64,000 nt of DNA from NCBI RefSeq assembly GCF_900156465.1, contig NZ_LT707064.1:711001-775000 (forward strand), written 5' to 3'. This document shows positions 1 to 7,873 of this stretch, one piece after another (within the stretch, counting starts at the first letter, position 1; every line of letters starts with the position of its first letter). The position numbers were made by a program, and so were the translations under genes. This DNA comes from Pseudomonas sp. 7SR1 (GTDB lineage: Bacteria; Pseudomonadota; Gammaproteobacteria; Pseudomonadales; Pseudomonadaceae). The notes under the pieces were generated by a model, which saw nothing but the letters and a program-made list of their open reading frames with translations, was not told where the DNA came from and searched no databases.

Positions 1-1068
1 TACCGGTCTCATCATTTCCAGCATACGCTGGAATGTTGATCGCCAAACATTACTGTCTACGTCCACATCGGTTTTGGTCGTGTTCCAAGGAATTCGAGAT
101 GAGTCATCTGAGTCGAATGAAACTATGCCTCGGAACCTGGCGAACTGGTTGTGGAAGCTGGGGATTATCATCCTCTCTGCATTTTCTTCCAATAAACCCC
201 AGCCGGTTTGCGGCCTGCGGTCTGCTTCCAAGACGACCCGACCATTACATATAACGTTCCAACCAGCCTCCTTCGGAGACGACTTTCCTAAGCCTACGAT
301 GATCTTCGCTGTAACGGTAGCGGCGCCATCTTCGCTGAACTCTAAAATGTCGGTTCCAGGCGTAAACCCATCGCTAACAAGTAGATAAATATTCGTTGCG
401 TCGATTCGGGTATCGTTAACCTTGATATCTAGGCCGTCTGAAATAAATTGCCGGTGTTTTGACTTGATTAGACCTATAATTGAGTTGACGAAGTAAGTTG
501 TACCAAATTTTGCTGCAACTTCTCGCCGCAGTTTGGTTACTAAGATGTCAGTCCCAGGCTTGTCTTGTCCAATTTTGTCGGATTGGACTTCGGCCCAAGG
601 GAAACTCCAGCCACCGGTCTCAGCCTCCCACTGTTCAACGTCAACATCTACAGCCCATGTTTCTGCTGAGGTCGATGACTCAACTCTGAAATGGCGTCCG
701 AATTTGAACAGCGCCCGCTTCATGCCCACGCCAAATTGGCCGATAGAGTGTGCAGTTCTAGTGGCAGCCGCGGGCCTACCGAAGCGAAACGCATACTCCT
801 GAGCAGTTTCGACATCGAATCCGCCACAATTGTCGTAAATGCTGAACTGGTGACTGTTAAGCACGATTTCGACCTTACATCCATCGTAAGGGCGAGTAGC
901 GTCGCTTTCCCGGCCTGCGGCTATTCTTTTGGCTCCATCGACGCAGTTGTCGACTAGATCGAGCACAGCCTGTTCAAGTGGAATATCGCGGGTCAGCATG
1001 TCTACGAAGAACGCTTTCGTAGGCTCTGCGTTGATTTCCTTGCGTTGTGGGGCGTCCGTTTCAGCCAT
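1..1068 (-). CDS. GHKL-family ATP-binding protein (MutL/MORC/Hsp90-like), 3' end off window
   Basis: The reading frame is open from the start codon to base 1 (356 codons) and continues outside the window. The Bergerat-fold motifs are in order: an N-box DLVDNCVDGA near residue 37, a G1 box IYDNCGGF near residue 75, a G2 box GQFGVGMK near residue 107, and a later PWNTTK segment near residue 328 typical of bacterial HATPase_c_3 proteins. These folds bind ATP and dimerise as clamps. Two ATG codons abut (1071 and 1068); GGAGGT just upstream suits the second better. The gene is divergent from a cytosine-5 DNA methyltransferase. MutL/MORC-type ATPases paired with such methylases are known from predicted restriction-modification or anti-phage operons, so defence is the best guess. 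Confidence in the fold is high; the role is inferred. Confidence 0.85.
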   Translation of the reverse strand, partial: MAETDAPQRKEINAEPTKAFFVDMLTRDIPLEQAVLDLVDNCVDGAKRIAAGRESDATRPYDGCKVEIVLNSHQFSIYDNCGGFDVETAQEYAFRFGRPAAATRTAHSIGQFGVGMKRALFKFGRHFRVESSTSAETWAVDVDVEQWEAETGGWSFPWAEVQSDKIGQDKPGTDILVTKLRREVAAKFGTTYFVNSIIGLIKSKHRQFISDGLDIKVNDTRIDATNIYLLVSDGFTPGTDILEFSEDGAATVTAKIIVGLGKSSPKEAGWNVICNGRVVLEADRRPQTGWGLLEENAERMIIPSFHNQFARFRGIVSFDSDDSSRIPWNTTKTDVDVDSNVWRSTFQRMLEMMRPV

Positions 1069-1141
1069 CATGTACCTCCGGTCTCTTCGGCGATAATGAC
1101 CGCTTTGCTGGCTTTTCGCTAGCCTTCACGATCGACAAAAA

Positions 1142-1185
1142 ACTTCTGATCACGTATGCTGTGCCAATGCTAATGGACTTCTGAT
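1142..1185 (+). promoter_or_regulatory. Direct repeat in the methyltransferase promoter
   Basis: The 9-mer ACTTCTGAT occurs at 1142-1150 and again at 1177-1185, 35 bp apart start to start, in the 115-bp divergent region. The second copy touches the methyltransferase start codon at 1187, where no clear Shine-Dalgarno is present. It could be an operator for a controller protein or for autoregulation by the methylase. This is a weak inference. Confidence 0.35.
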
Positions 1186-1186
1186 T

Positions 1187-2236
1187 ATGCCTACCCTACT
1201 CGACCTTTTTAGTGGATGCGGCGGGCTAGCGCTCGGCTCCCAAAATGCCGGCTTCAAGACCTGCTTGGCTGTGGACATCGACCCGATCCTCTCAAGCTCA
1301 TTCCCTGTCAATTTTCCTACAACCCCTTTTCTTCACGCCGACGTATCGACGTTGACATGGGAGAATATCCGCCCCTACATGCCCGAGGGTGTTGACGGCA
1401 TCGTAGGTGGCCCACCCTGTCAAGCCTTCAGTAGCATTGGGAAGCGGCTTCCTGACGACCCTAGGCGATCACTTGTGGGCCATTTTTTCCGCATAGTCGA
1501 GGAGGTCCAGCCCAAATTCTTTGTCATGGAGAACGTGCCTGGCTTGGCATTCCCTGAGAATAGGCCTGTTCTAGATGAAGGGCTGAGTCGACTCGGTAGC
1601 CACTGGAAAGTCCTTGGCCCGGTCATTCTGGATGCCTCTAATTTTGGGGCCCCGACGAAGCGGAAGAGGGTGTTCGTATTCGGGTTCAACTCACTAAAGC
1701 TCAGCCCTCCCGATCTTGGCTACCTTACCGAGTCGGCTTCGTTCTCTACTACGGTCCTTGATGCCATCAACGACTTGAAAAACTCCGTACCTTTGGGAGC
1801 TGGTGGAGGGGGCAGTCAGTGGGTGTACGGGAAAAGTCGAAAGCTGTCGGAATACGCAAAGCGCATGCGCGCCAAATCTGGTTCGTTCACTGGCCACCAG
1901 CGTACGGTGCACAAGGCAGAGACTAAAATGCGGTTTTCTACGGTTCCCCAAGGGGGCGTGGATACCGTTGGTAAGCACAAGCGGCTTGAGTGGTGTGGCC
2001 TTTGTCCTACCCTGCGCGCGGGAACCGGAAGTGATCGTGGCTCCTATCAGGCGGTTCGGCCACTGCACCCGGACGAGGATAGAGTGATCACGCCGAGAGA
2101 GGCAGCGCGATTACAAGGTTTTCATGACGACTTTATCTTTCATCCAACGACTTGGCACAGCTTCAGGATGATCGGCAACAGCGTCTCTCCAATAATCGCT
2201 GAGGCATTGCTGACCAGGATTAAGCACCTTCTCTAA
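1187..2236 (+). CDS. DNA (cytosine-5-)-methyltransferase
   Basis: This 349-residue protein transfers a methyl group from S-adenosylmethionine to C5 of cytosine in DNA. The family motifs are in canonical order: motif I DLFSGCGGLALG near residue 6, motif IV with the catalytic cysteine GGPPCQAFSSIG near residue 74, motif VI ENVPG near residue 114, motif VIII QRTVHKAETKMRF near 238, motif IX RLQGFHDDF near 309 and motif X GNSVSPIIAEAL near 331. The target-recognition region between VIII and IX is short. No restriction endonuclease is adjacent on the right, so any partner would lie with the divergent ATPase beyond the left edge. It could be an orphan or the methylase of a MutL/MORC-type system. 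Confidence 0.95.
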   Translation: MPTLLDLFSGCGGLALGSQNAGFKTCLAVDIDPILSSSFPVNFPTTPFLHADVSTLTWENIRPYMPEGVDGIVGGPPCQAFSSIGKRLPDDPRRSLVGHFFRIVEEVQPKFFVMENVPGLAFPENRPVLDEGLSRLGSHWKVLGPVILDASNFGAPTKRKRVFVFGFNSLKLSPPDLGYLTESASFSTTVLDAINDLKNSVPLGAGGGGSQWVYGKSRKLSEYAKRMRAKSGSFTGHQRTVHKAETKMRFSTVPQGGVDTVGKHKRLEWCGLCPTLRAGTGSDRGSYQAVRPLHPDEDRVITPREAARLQGFHDDFIFHPTTWHSFRMIGNSVSPIIAEALLTRIKHLL

Positions 2237-2320
2237 TCAGATGCCGGTCACAGGGCCCGCCTGAACAGGCTCTGGAGAGCAGTCTAGTTTGGTCGCGTGC
2301 CTTATTGCCCGGCTAGGCGC

Positions 2321-2347
2321 AAAAAAACGCCATCCATAGGATGGCGT
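2321..2347 (-). terminator. Intrinsic terminator on the minus strand
   Basis: ACGCCATCC and GGATGGCGT form a 9-bp perfect stem with a 3-nt loop (2327-2347). Read on the minus strand it is followed by a run of seven U. It would end transcription coming from the broken small genes at 2423-2923, not from the methyltransferase, which lies on the other strand. Confidence 0.7.
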
Positions 2348-2373
2348 CTTCAAAAAAGGGGCTCTAATTCCTG

Positions 2374-2414
2374 CAACGTAGAACCTGCTGACGAAAAGGC
2401 AGGGCCCTACGTTG
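2374..2414. other. Nested inverted repeat
   Basis: CAACGTAG (2374-2381) pairs with CTACGTTG (2407-2414), and inside it CCTGC (2384-2388) pairs with GCAGG (2399-2403). It sits between the minus-strand terminator and the 3' end of the broken gene. Its role is unknown; mRNA 3'-end stabilisation is one possibility. Confidence 0.4.
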
Positions 2415-2422
2415 GGAGCGCC

Positions 2423-2763
2423 TCAGTCGTGGTTTTGGTAATACTCGACGAGAGATTCATAGTCCTCGCTCTCTTCATCAACAAGCGCCGACTCGCCGTC
2501 ATGTGCTGAACATTCGCCATGCTCGTTGATGTCCGATGCTCTGTAGACCTAGTCATCCCCGCAGTAGCGGCAATGCTCGTACTCCGATTCATATCGGGAA
2601 ACGCAGCTCGCGCAAACCCAACCGTCAGTTCAGATTCCTCGTAGCCCAGCGGGGTGATGTCGAGGCTCTTATGGCCGGAGTTCTCACATGAGGAAGCTAG
2701 GCCCGCACGGATAACGTCATACAGCTCGTGGAGGTCTAGAGTCTGCAATGGAGTTTGGTGCAT
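2423..2763 (-). pseudogene. Broken small zinc-ribbon-like protein gene
   Basis: The frame opens at 2763 and runs about 48 codons to near 2625, where coding sense moves to another frame, as if one base was lost. The second frame reads WVCASC, then 15 residues later CRYCG, a CxxC...CxxC zinc-ribbon pattern. It then meets an in-frame TAG directly after CGDD, and continues as plausible acidic coding sequence to a TGA at 2423-2425. Two lesions argue for a dead gene rather than one sequencing error. I do not recognise the family. It lies 18 bp downstream of another broken small gene on the same strand. Confidence 0.5.
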
Positions 2764-2780
2764 GCGCGGAATGTGTTCGG

Positions 2781-2923
2781 CTAGCTTCTCAACACCTGCT
2801 TCGCAGTAGTGATCAGATCGGCGTCGAACTGGTCAAAGTACGGGTCGCTCTTTAGTTGGAAGCCATTACGGGCTCTCCCCCCCCCGGCTCCTGATCTTTT
2901 GAGATTTTTTGAGTTCCAGTCAT
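2781..2923 (-). pseudogene. Small ORF interrupted at a G9 tract
   Basis: An ATG at 2923 opens a frame starting MTGTQKISKDQEPGGG that runs into nine consecutive G on this strand (2877-2885 as C on the plus strand). With nine G the frame stops shortly after. With ten G it would continue as RARNGFQLKSDPYFDQ and end at a TAG at 2781-2783, giving about 47 residues. The tract could be a slippage switch, a real frameshift or a homopolymer sequencing error. I do not recognise the product. Confidence 0.4.
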
Positions 2924-3461
2924 TCGGATATCCAAACGGTCCTCCAGCCCCTTTGACACTGACCCTTGGAATACCGAATCAGTGCCTGAGGAAAAATCTT
3001 ACACCTGCTCAAACCCTATACCTCTCCGAGTGGCAGCTCAAAGGGAGTCAACCCGCGACCAACGATTACGTCCTCCTCGACGGTGACGATGGCAAACGGC
3101 TTAGCTACGCAAGACGGGATGCCCGGACGCCTACGGCGTGTTTCAGACACAGCTCCGTTGAGAGGGCGTTAAAGCTAAGCGTGACGGGTACGGCTATCCA
3201 GCATATTGCCCAAGGCCTCCGCCCCGGAGCATTTCCATTTGGTCTTGGTCAAGCTGCTTATGAAGAAGTTATCCGTCAGTTATTGCCTCAGAACCGAACT
3301 GGCAATTTTCAAAAGCGCTCTAGGCGCAGCCCCCTACAGCCATACACACTCCGTAACACCGAACCCTAGGCCCGAAGCTACGTCGCCTTGCGCCTTTCCC
3401 TACAACTAAGACAGAATCCGCCCGCTTGTGCGCCTTGGCCCGCACCGGTAGCTTGGCTCCT
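2924..3461. other. Intergenic stretch with no supported gene
   Basis: Neither strand shows a reading frame with a ribosome binding site, recognisable motif or Pseudomonas-like codon bias. Open frames on the plus strand lack all three. I see no tRNA, integrase or insertion-sequence ends. It looks like decayed accessory DNA between the methyltransferase region and the leader RNA. Confidence 0.5.
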
Positions 3462-3693
3462 ATCACTGCTCATCAGTGATCGGGTTTAGCGACCCGAAGG
3501 GTATGGACGCATCAGCACTCCTGATCTCGTTGCAGGTATTCATGTCTGCAATGATTGCAATGGTGGCTGTGCGCGGGAGATCTTCGGGTCTGCCGGGCTC
3601 CTGTACCCCCGGTTCGCTAACCTGCGTACAGCCGCCACCCTAACTTGCTTAGCGACAAGTCATGGTGGCCCAACCTGGTACAGGAGTTCCATC
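3462..3693 (+). ncRNA. Structured leader RNA of a DUF6124 gene, candidate translational switch (copy 1)
   Basis: Ordered helices can be drawn by eye. P1 is ATCACTG/CAGTGAT (3462-3480). P2 is CGGGT/ACCCG with a TTAGCG loop (3481-3496). P3 is a 16-bp stem with three G-U pairs, 3562-3577 with 3621-3636. Inside P3 lie AGATC-TTCG-GGTCT and CCGGG/CCCGG (3593-3612). P4 is CTTG/CAAG (3644-3659) with TTAGC in its loop. The 10-nt loop CTCCTGTACC (3598-3607) is the exact reverse complement of GGTACAGGAG (3677-3686), which holds the Shine-Dalgarno of the next gene. GGTATGG (3500-3506) can pair with the same loop, and GCTAA (3616-3620) with the TTAGC loops. A second copy at 27171-27397 keeps every helix with compensatory changes. 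No expression data are available. Confidence 0.8.
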
Positions 3694-4047
3694 ATGTTCA
3701 AGGTCACACCCAATCCTCCGCAAACGGCCCCCAGCTCCGCCGGCCTCGATCCAAAGAAAGTCCAAGAGGCGACCGATCGGGCGCTGGATTTCTATCTGAA
3801 ACCGAAAGAAACCGACGCCAAAACCGCCCCCCCACCCGGTCAGCTCTTCACCGTCATCGACGGCATCGACACTGAAAGTCTGCTCGCCAACCTCAGCGAA
3901 AACCTGGCCTCGGCCAACGCCATGATCAACGACCTGGCGTTCGACCTTGACGGGTCGCGCCGATATGTTGCGCTGGGCATTCAGCAAGTGATTGAGCTGA
4001 GCGAGCTGTTGGCAAATCGGGCGTTGGATAACGTCGATCCGCGCTAG
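3694..4047 (+). CDS. DUF6124 family protein
   Basis: This 117-residue protein has no signal peptide or membrane segment. An N-terminal proline-rich stretch precedes a conserved core containing GQLFTVIDGIDTESLLANL and a C-terminal helical region with ELSELLANRALD. The family is small, restricted largely to Pseudomonas and of unknown function; copy numbers per genome are often high. AGGAG at 3682-3686 is 7 nt before the ATG. A long structured leader precedes it and can pair with that ribosome binding site, so control is probably translational. A frameshifted paralogue with a matching leader is at 26830-27170. Confidence 0.85.
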   Translation: MFKVTPNPPQTAPSSAGLDPKKVQEATDRALDFYLKPKETDAKTAPPPGQLFTVIDGIDTESLLANLSENLASANAMINDLAFDLDGSRRYVALGIQQVIELSELLANRALDNVDPR

Positions 4048-4218
4048 CACCCAGCCTATAACGTGAGGCCGAGTCGGACCTTTGTAGCCCCGAGTCTACA
4101 GAGCAGCCGACTCGCCGAACCGGCACGGCGAACGTAGTGCCGCTAAGCGCTATACGCAGAATCTGACTTTAGACGCCAGAGCAACCACAACACCCAAGCA
4201 TCAACTAACCTCACCTCC

Positions 4219-5136
4219 TCAACCACCCTTCCCCTTCCCCAACTCCGCAATCAAAAAATCCCTGAACGCAGAAACCGCCGCCGGTAAATTACGTCCCGCC
4301 ATGCTCTGCAGTTCGATGCGCCGTGCCTTCATCCCTTCATCAAGAATCGGCAAGCATTGAAGTGCCTTGTCGGCCACTTGCTTGTGCAAGGTCATTTCAC
4401 TGGCGAGGCTGATGCCTCCCTCTTCGCGCACGAAGCTATAGAGCGAGGCCACGTAGTTAGTGGTCAATACCGGGTCGAACAACAAGCCCTGCACGCCGCA
4501 ACAGATGTCGAACAGTTGCCGTATGGTGGTGTCGGCCTTGGGGAGTGCAATGGGCCAGGGTTGCAACTCGGCGAGGTTGACCGCTTCACGCCCGGCCAAG
4601 GGATGAGAATTGGAGACCACGGCGAAGATCGCGCCGCTCAGGACATGTTCGACCTTGATTTCCTTTTGTGGCGTCAGGCTGAAGGTCATCGCCAGGTCGG
4701 CTTCGCCGGAGCGTACCTTTTCGGTCGCCTGCGCAGGCGCACAGACCTCCAGTGTGAAATGGATGCCCTGATACTCACGCCTGAATGCACTGATGCTCCT
4801 GGGCATGTATTCCAGTGCGAATCCTTCCGAGCAGGCCACGTGCACGTGACCTCGTTGCAAGCCGTGCAGCTCGGTAATTTCCAGCACCACCTGCTCGGCC
4901 TCCAGTTGTGACTTGCGCGCATAAGCCGCCAGTCGCGCGCCCGCCTCGCTGAGTACCATGCCCCGGGCACGACGCTCGAACAGGCTGGCATCCAGGGCCA
5001 ATTCAAGCTTGGAAATCTGCCGGCTCACCGCTGACGCCGCGACGTTCAGCCGTACCGAGGCTTCGCTGATCGATCCGCATCGCGCCACTTCCAGAAAATA
5101 GCGCAGTGCCGTGGACTGCACACCATACAACTGCAT
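4219..5136 (-). CDS. LysR-type transcriptional regulator
   Basis: The 305-residue protein has an N-terminal winged helix-turn-helix (residues about 5-65, with GSISEASVRLNVAASAVSRQ) and a LysR substrate-binding domain after it. The start at 5136 (MQLYGVQSTALRYF) is chosen over an upstream ATG because GGAGG lies 5 nt before it. It is divergent from the peptide ABC importer operon at 5323-13367, with 186 bp between start codons, so it very likely controls that operon. The inducer is unknown; a peptide or amino acid is plausible. Confidence 0.9.
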   Translation of the reverse strand: MQLYGVQSTALRYFLEVARCGSISEASVRLNVAASAVSRQISKLELALDASLFERRARGMVLSEAGARLAAYARKSQLEAEQVVLEITELHGLQRGHVHVACSEGFALEYMPRSISAFRREYQGIHFTLEVCAPAQATEKVRSGEADLAMTFSLTPQKEIKVEHVLSGAIFAVVSNSHPLAGREAVNLAELQPWPIALPKADTTIRQLFDICCGVQGLLFDPVLTTNYVASLYSFVREEGGISLASEMTLHKQVADKALQCLPILDEGMKARRIELQSMAGRNLPAAVSAFRDFLIAELGKGKGG

Positions 5137-5322
5137 CGGCGCCTCCAGGGTTTGCCTTTTCGGCAAAGGAAGTATCGAAATATTATTCTTGTGGCATTGA
5201 TAACCTTTCCCTACATTCGAGTCCAGATCAAAAAAAATACAGTCTGATCCTTTTACCCTCCTTTGCGCTTTTGCGATTCGCTGCCCTTTGATTCAACCAC
5301 TCTCGCCAACGGAGACGACGGC

Positions 5323-6843
5323 ATGGGCATCAAAGGTTTCGCCTGCACTATTGCGCTGATGGGCTTCATCAGCAGTTTTCCGGCTCATGCCGGTAAAGCC
5401 AACGACACCCTGGTTTACGCTTCCGACAGCGAGCCTGAAAACATCAGCCCCTATCACAACGATCTACGCGAAGGCGTGATTCTCGGTCGGCTGATCTGGG
5501 ACAACCTGGTCTACCGCGATCCCAAAAGCGGCGAGTACCAACCCATGTTGGCCACGCGCTGGAAACAGGTCGACGACACCACCATCGACTTCGAACTGCG
5601 CAAGGGCGTCAAATTTCACAACGGTGACGACTTCACCGCCGACGATGTGGTGTTCACCCTCAACTACGTGGTGTCGCCCGAAGCGAAAGTCGTGACCGTG
5701 CAAAACGTCGACTGGATCAAGAGCGCCGAGAAAACCGGTGACTACAGCGTCCGCCTGTATTTGAAGAAGCCTTTTCCTCCGGCTCTGGAATACCTGTCCA
5801 ACGCCGTTCCGATGTTTCCCAAGCAGTATTTCGAGAAGGTCGGCCTGGCCGAATTCAGTCGCAAGCCAATCGGTACCGGGCCGTATAAAGCCGTGTCGGT
5901 GGTGGCTGGCGAAGGCGTGACCATGGAGATCAACAAGGACTACTTCCCGGACAGCCCACAAGGCAAACCGCATATCGGCCACCTCAAGTTCCGGGTGATC
6001 CCGGATGCCGAAACCCGCCTGGCCGAGTTGATGACCGACGGTGTCGACTGGACCTGGCGCGTGACCCCGGATCAGGCGGTCGACCTCAAGGGCATGCAGA
6101 ACCTGACCGTGACCAGCGGCGAAACCATGCGCATCGGTTTCCTGATTCTCGATGCCCGGGGCACCTCCACCGAAAACTCGCCCATGAAGAACCTCAAGGT
6201 GCGCCAGGCCATCAACCATGCGATCAACCGCAGTGCGCTGGCCACGCAATTGGTGGGGGGCGAAGCCAAGCCCTTGCAGGTGGCCTGTTACCCAGGCCAG
6301 TTCGGTTGCGATACCTCCGCGGCCACGGTCTACGACTACGACCCGGCCAAGGCCAGGGCGCTGCTTGCCGAAGCCGGTTATCCCAATGGCTTCGAGACCG
6401 AAATCTTCGCCTATCGCGACCGTGATTACGTCGAAGCCATCATCGGCAACCTGCGCGCCGTGGGTATCAACGCCAAGCTGCGCTTCTTGAAGTACGCCGC
6501 CCTGCGCGATCAGCAACGTGGCGGCAAGGTGCCCATGTCGTTTCAGGCCTGGGGCTCGTTTTCGATCCTCGACACCTCGGCGTCGGCCGGCACCTGGTTC
6601 AAGGGCAATCCGGACGACAACATCAAGGATCCACAAGTCCAGGGCTGGCTGCAGACCGCCGACAACGCCCTCGACCCGCAACTGCGCAAGGACAACTACC
6701 GCAAGGCGTTGCAGCGTATCAGCGAACAGGCGTACTGGGCGCCGCTGTTCAACTACTCGATGAACTACGCCTACACCTCCGAACTGGCGTTCACGTCATA
6801 CCCGGATGAGTTGCCGCGTTTCGTTCAGTCCAGCTGGAAGTAA
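5323..6843 (+). CDS. Periplasmic peptide-binding protein of an ABC transporter
   Basis: This 506-residue protein belongs to solute-binding protein family 5 (DppA/OppA type), which captures peptides or related ligands in the periplasm. A signal peptide (about residues 1-23, ending FPAHA) precedes the family signature region VDDTTIDFELRKGVKFH near residue 85. The start at 5323 has GGAG nearby; an upstream in-frame ATG would extend the protein in front of the signal peptide. It opens an operon of two permeases, two ATPases and two M20 peptidases. A hairpin follows the gene and may raise its expression over the rest. Confidence 0.9.
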   Translation: MGIKGFACTIALMGFISSFPAHAGKANDTLVYASDSEPENISPYHNDLREGVILGRLIWDNLVYRDPKSGEYQPMLATRWKQVDDTTIDFELRKGVKFHNGDDFTADDVVFTLNYVVSPEAKVVTVQNVDWIKSAEKTGDYSVRLYLKKPFPPALEYLSNAVPMFPKQYFEKVGLAEFSRKPIGTGPYKAVSVVAGEGVTMEINKDYFPDSPQGKPHIGHLKFRVIPDAETRLAELMTDGVDWTWRVTPDQAVDLKGMQNLTVTSGETMRIGFLILDARGTSTENSPMKNLKVRQAINHAINRSALATQLVGGEAKPLQVACYPGQFGCDTSAATVYDYDPAKARALLAEAGYPNGFETEIFAYRDRDYVEAIIGNLRAVGINAKLRFLKYAALRDQQRGGKVPMSFQAWGSFSILDTSASAGTWFKGNPDDNIKDPQVQGWLQTADNALDPQLRKDNYRKALQRISEQAYWAPLFNYSMNYAYTSELAFTSYPDELPRFVQSSWK

Positions 6844-6873
6844 TCCGCAACCGGGCGGATTGATCGAGAGGTG

Positions 6874-6901
6874 CCGTGGCTGCGACTGACTCGCACCACG
6901 G
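6874..6901 (+). other. Intercistronic hairpin after the binding-protein gene
   Basis: CCGTGG-C-TGCGA pairs with TCGCA-CCACGG around a 5-nt loop: 11 bp with one bulged C and no U-tract. In binding-protein-dependent operons such hairpins often protect the upstream message or attenuate the downstream genes, giving excess binding protein. Confidence 0.55.
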
Positions 6902-6946
6902 ACATCTCCTCACACATGCCATCCATTGGATACGAGGAAACTTGCC

Positions 6947-7864
6947 ATGCTTGGATTCCTTCTGCGTCGGCTGGGCATCGCGATTTGCGTGGCCATTACC
7001 GTGTCGGTGATCAGTTTTTCCCTGTTGCACCTGTCCGGCGACCTGGCCACGGCCATTGGTGGACCGGAAGCCACCAGCGAACAGATCGAACAGATCCGCG
7101 TGCAATACGGCTTGAACAAACCGCTGCCGACCCAGTACTTCAACTGGCTGGGCGATTTGCTGCGGCTGGACCTGGGCAACTCGTTTTTCTTTCAGGAATC
7201 GGTCTACAACCTCGTCGTCAGCCGTTTGCCGATTACCCTCGGGTTGGGTGCCATGGCCCTGGGCATCGCCTTGCTGGTGGCGATTCCACTGGGGGTGCTG
7301 GCCGCGGTCAAACGCGACACCTGGATTGACCGACTGGCTTTGAGCATCGCGGTGCTGGGCCAGGCGATGCCCAGTTTCTGGTTTGCGCTGATGCTGATCG
7401 TGGTGTTCGCGGTGACGCTCAAGTGGTTGCCGGTGTCCGGCAACTCGACCCTGCTGCATTTCGTCATGCCGGCCATTGCCCTGGGCTACTACGCGACGCC
7501 GGCCATCATGCGCCTGACCCGCGCCGGCATGCTCGATGTGCTCGGTTCCGATTACATCCGCACCGCCCGCGCCAAGGGCCTGCGCCCTGCCCGCGTGCTG
7601 TTCAAGCACGCATTGCGCAACGCCTTGATTCCGGTCGTCGCGCTGGCGGCGGTGGAGTTCGGCTTCATGCTCGGCGGTTCGGTGGTGATCGAAACCGTGT
7701 TCTCCCTGCAAGGCATCGGGCAACTCGCCTGGGACGCCATCGCCCGTGACGATTTTCCGGTGGTACAGGCCGTAGTCCTGCTGATTGCGGTGATCTACAT
7801 CATCCTCACCTTGCTGGCCGATGTGCTCAACGCACTGCTCGACCCGCGCATCCGCGTGCGCTAG
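6947..7864 (+). CDS. Peptide ABC transporter permease (DppB/OppB type)
   Basis: The 305-residue inner-membrane protein has six predicted hydrophobic segments. The first is at residues 8-30, and a large periplasmic loop carries the [14 protein letters not shown] region typical of DppB. The cytoplasmic EAA-like loop includes [11 protein letters not shown] near residue 202. GAGGA at 6934-6938 supports the start at 6947 rather than an ATG 21 nt upstream. It pairs with the following permease to form the import channel. Confidence 0.92.
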   Translation: MLGFLLRRLGIAICVAITVSVISFSLLHLSGDLATAIGGPEATSEQIEQIRVQYGLNKPLPTQYFNWLGDLLRLDLGNSFFFQESVYNLVVSRLPITLGLGAMALGIALLVAIPLGVLAAVKRDTWIDRLALSIAVLGQAMPSFWFALMLIVVFAVTLKWLPVSGNSTLLHFVMPAIALGYYATPAIMRLTRAGMLDVLGSDYIRTARAKGLRPARVLFKHALRNALIPVVALAAVEFGFMLGGSVVIETVFSLQGIGQLAWDAIARDDFPVVQAVVLLIAVIYIILTLLADVLNALLDPRIRVR

Positions 7865-7873
7865 GAGGCTTAC

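Noticed and set aside
2809..3369. 186-codon plus-strand open frame in the left accessory region
   Set aside because: Composition is proline/arginine-rich and unlike Pseudomonas coding sequence, there is no Shine-Dalgarno, and it overlaps the G9-tract ORF on the other strand.
1..3461. Prophage or integrative element at the left end
   Set aside because: No integrase, tRNA attachment site, phage structural gene or insertion-sequence end can be seen; the region is accessory-looking but its borders are unknown.
4070..4114. Terminator after the first DUF6124 gene
   Set aside because: CGAGTCGG and CCGACTCG are complementary, but the 29-nt loop and absence of a U-tract make it unconvincing.
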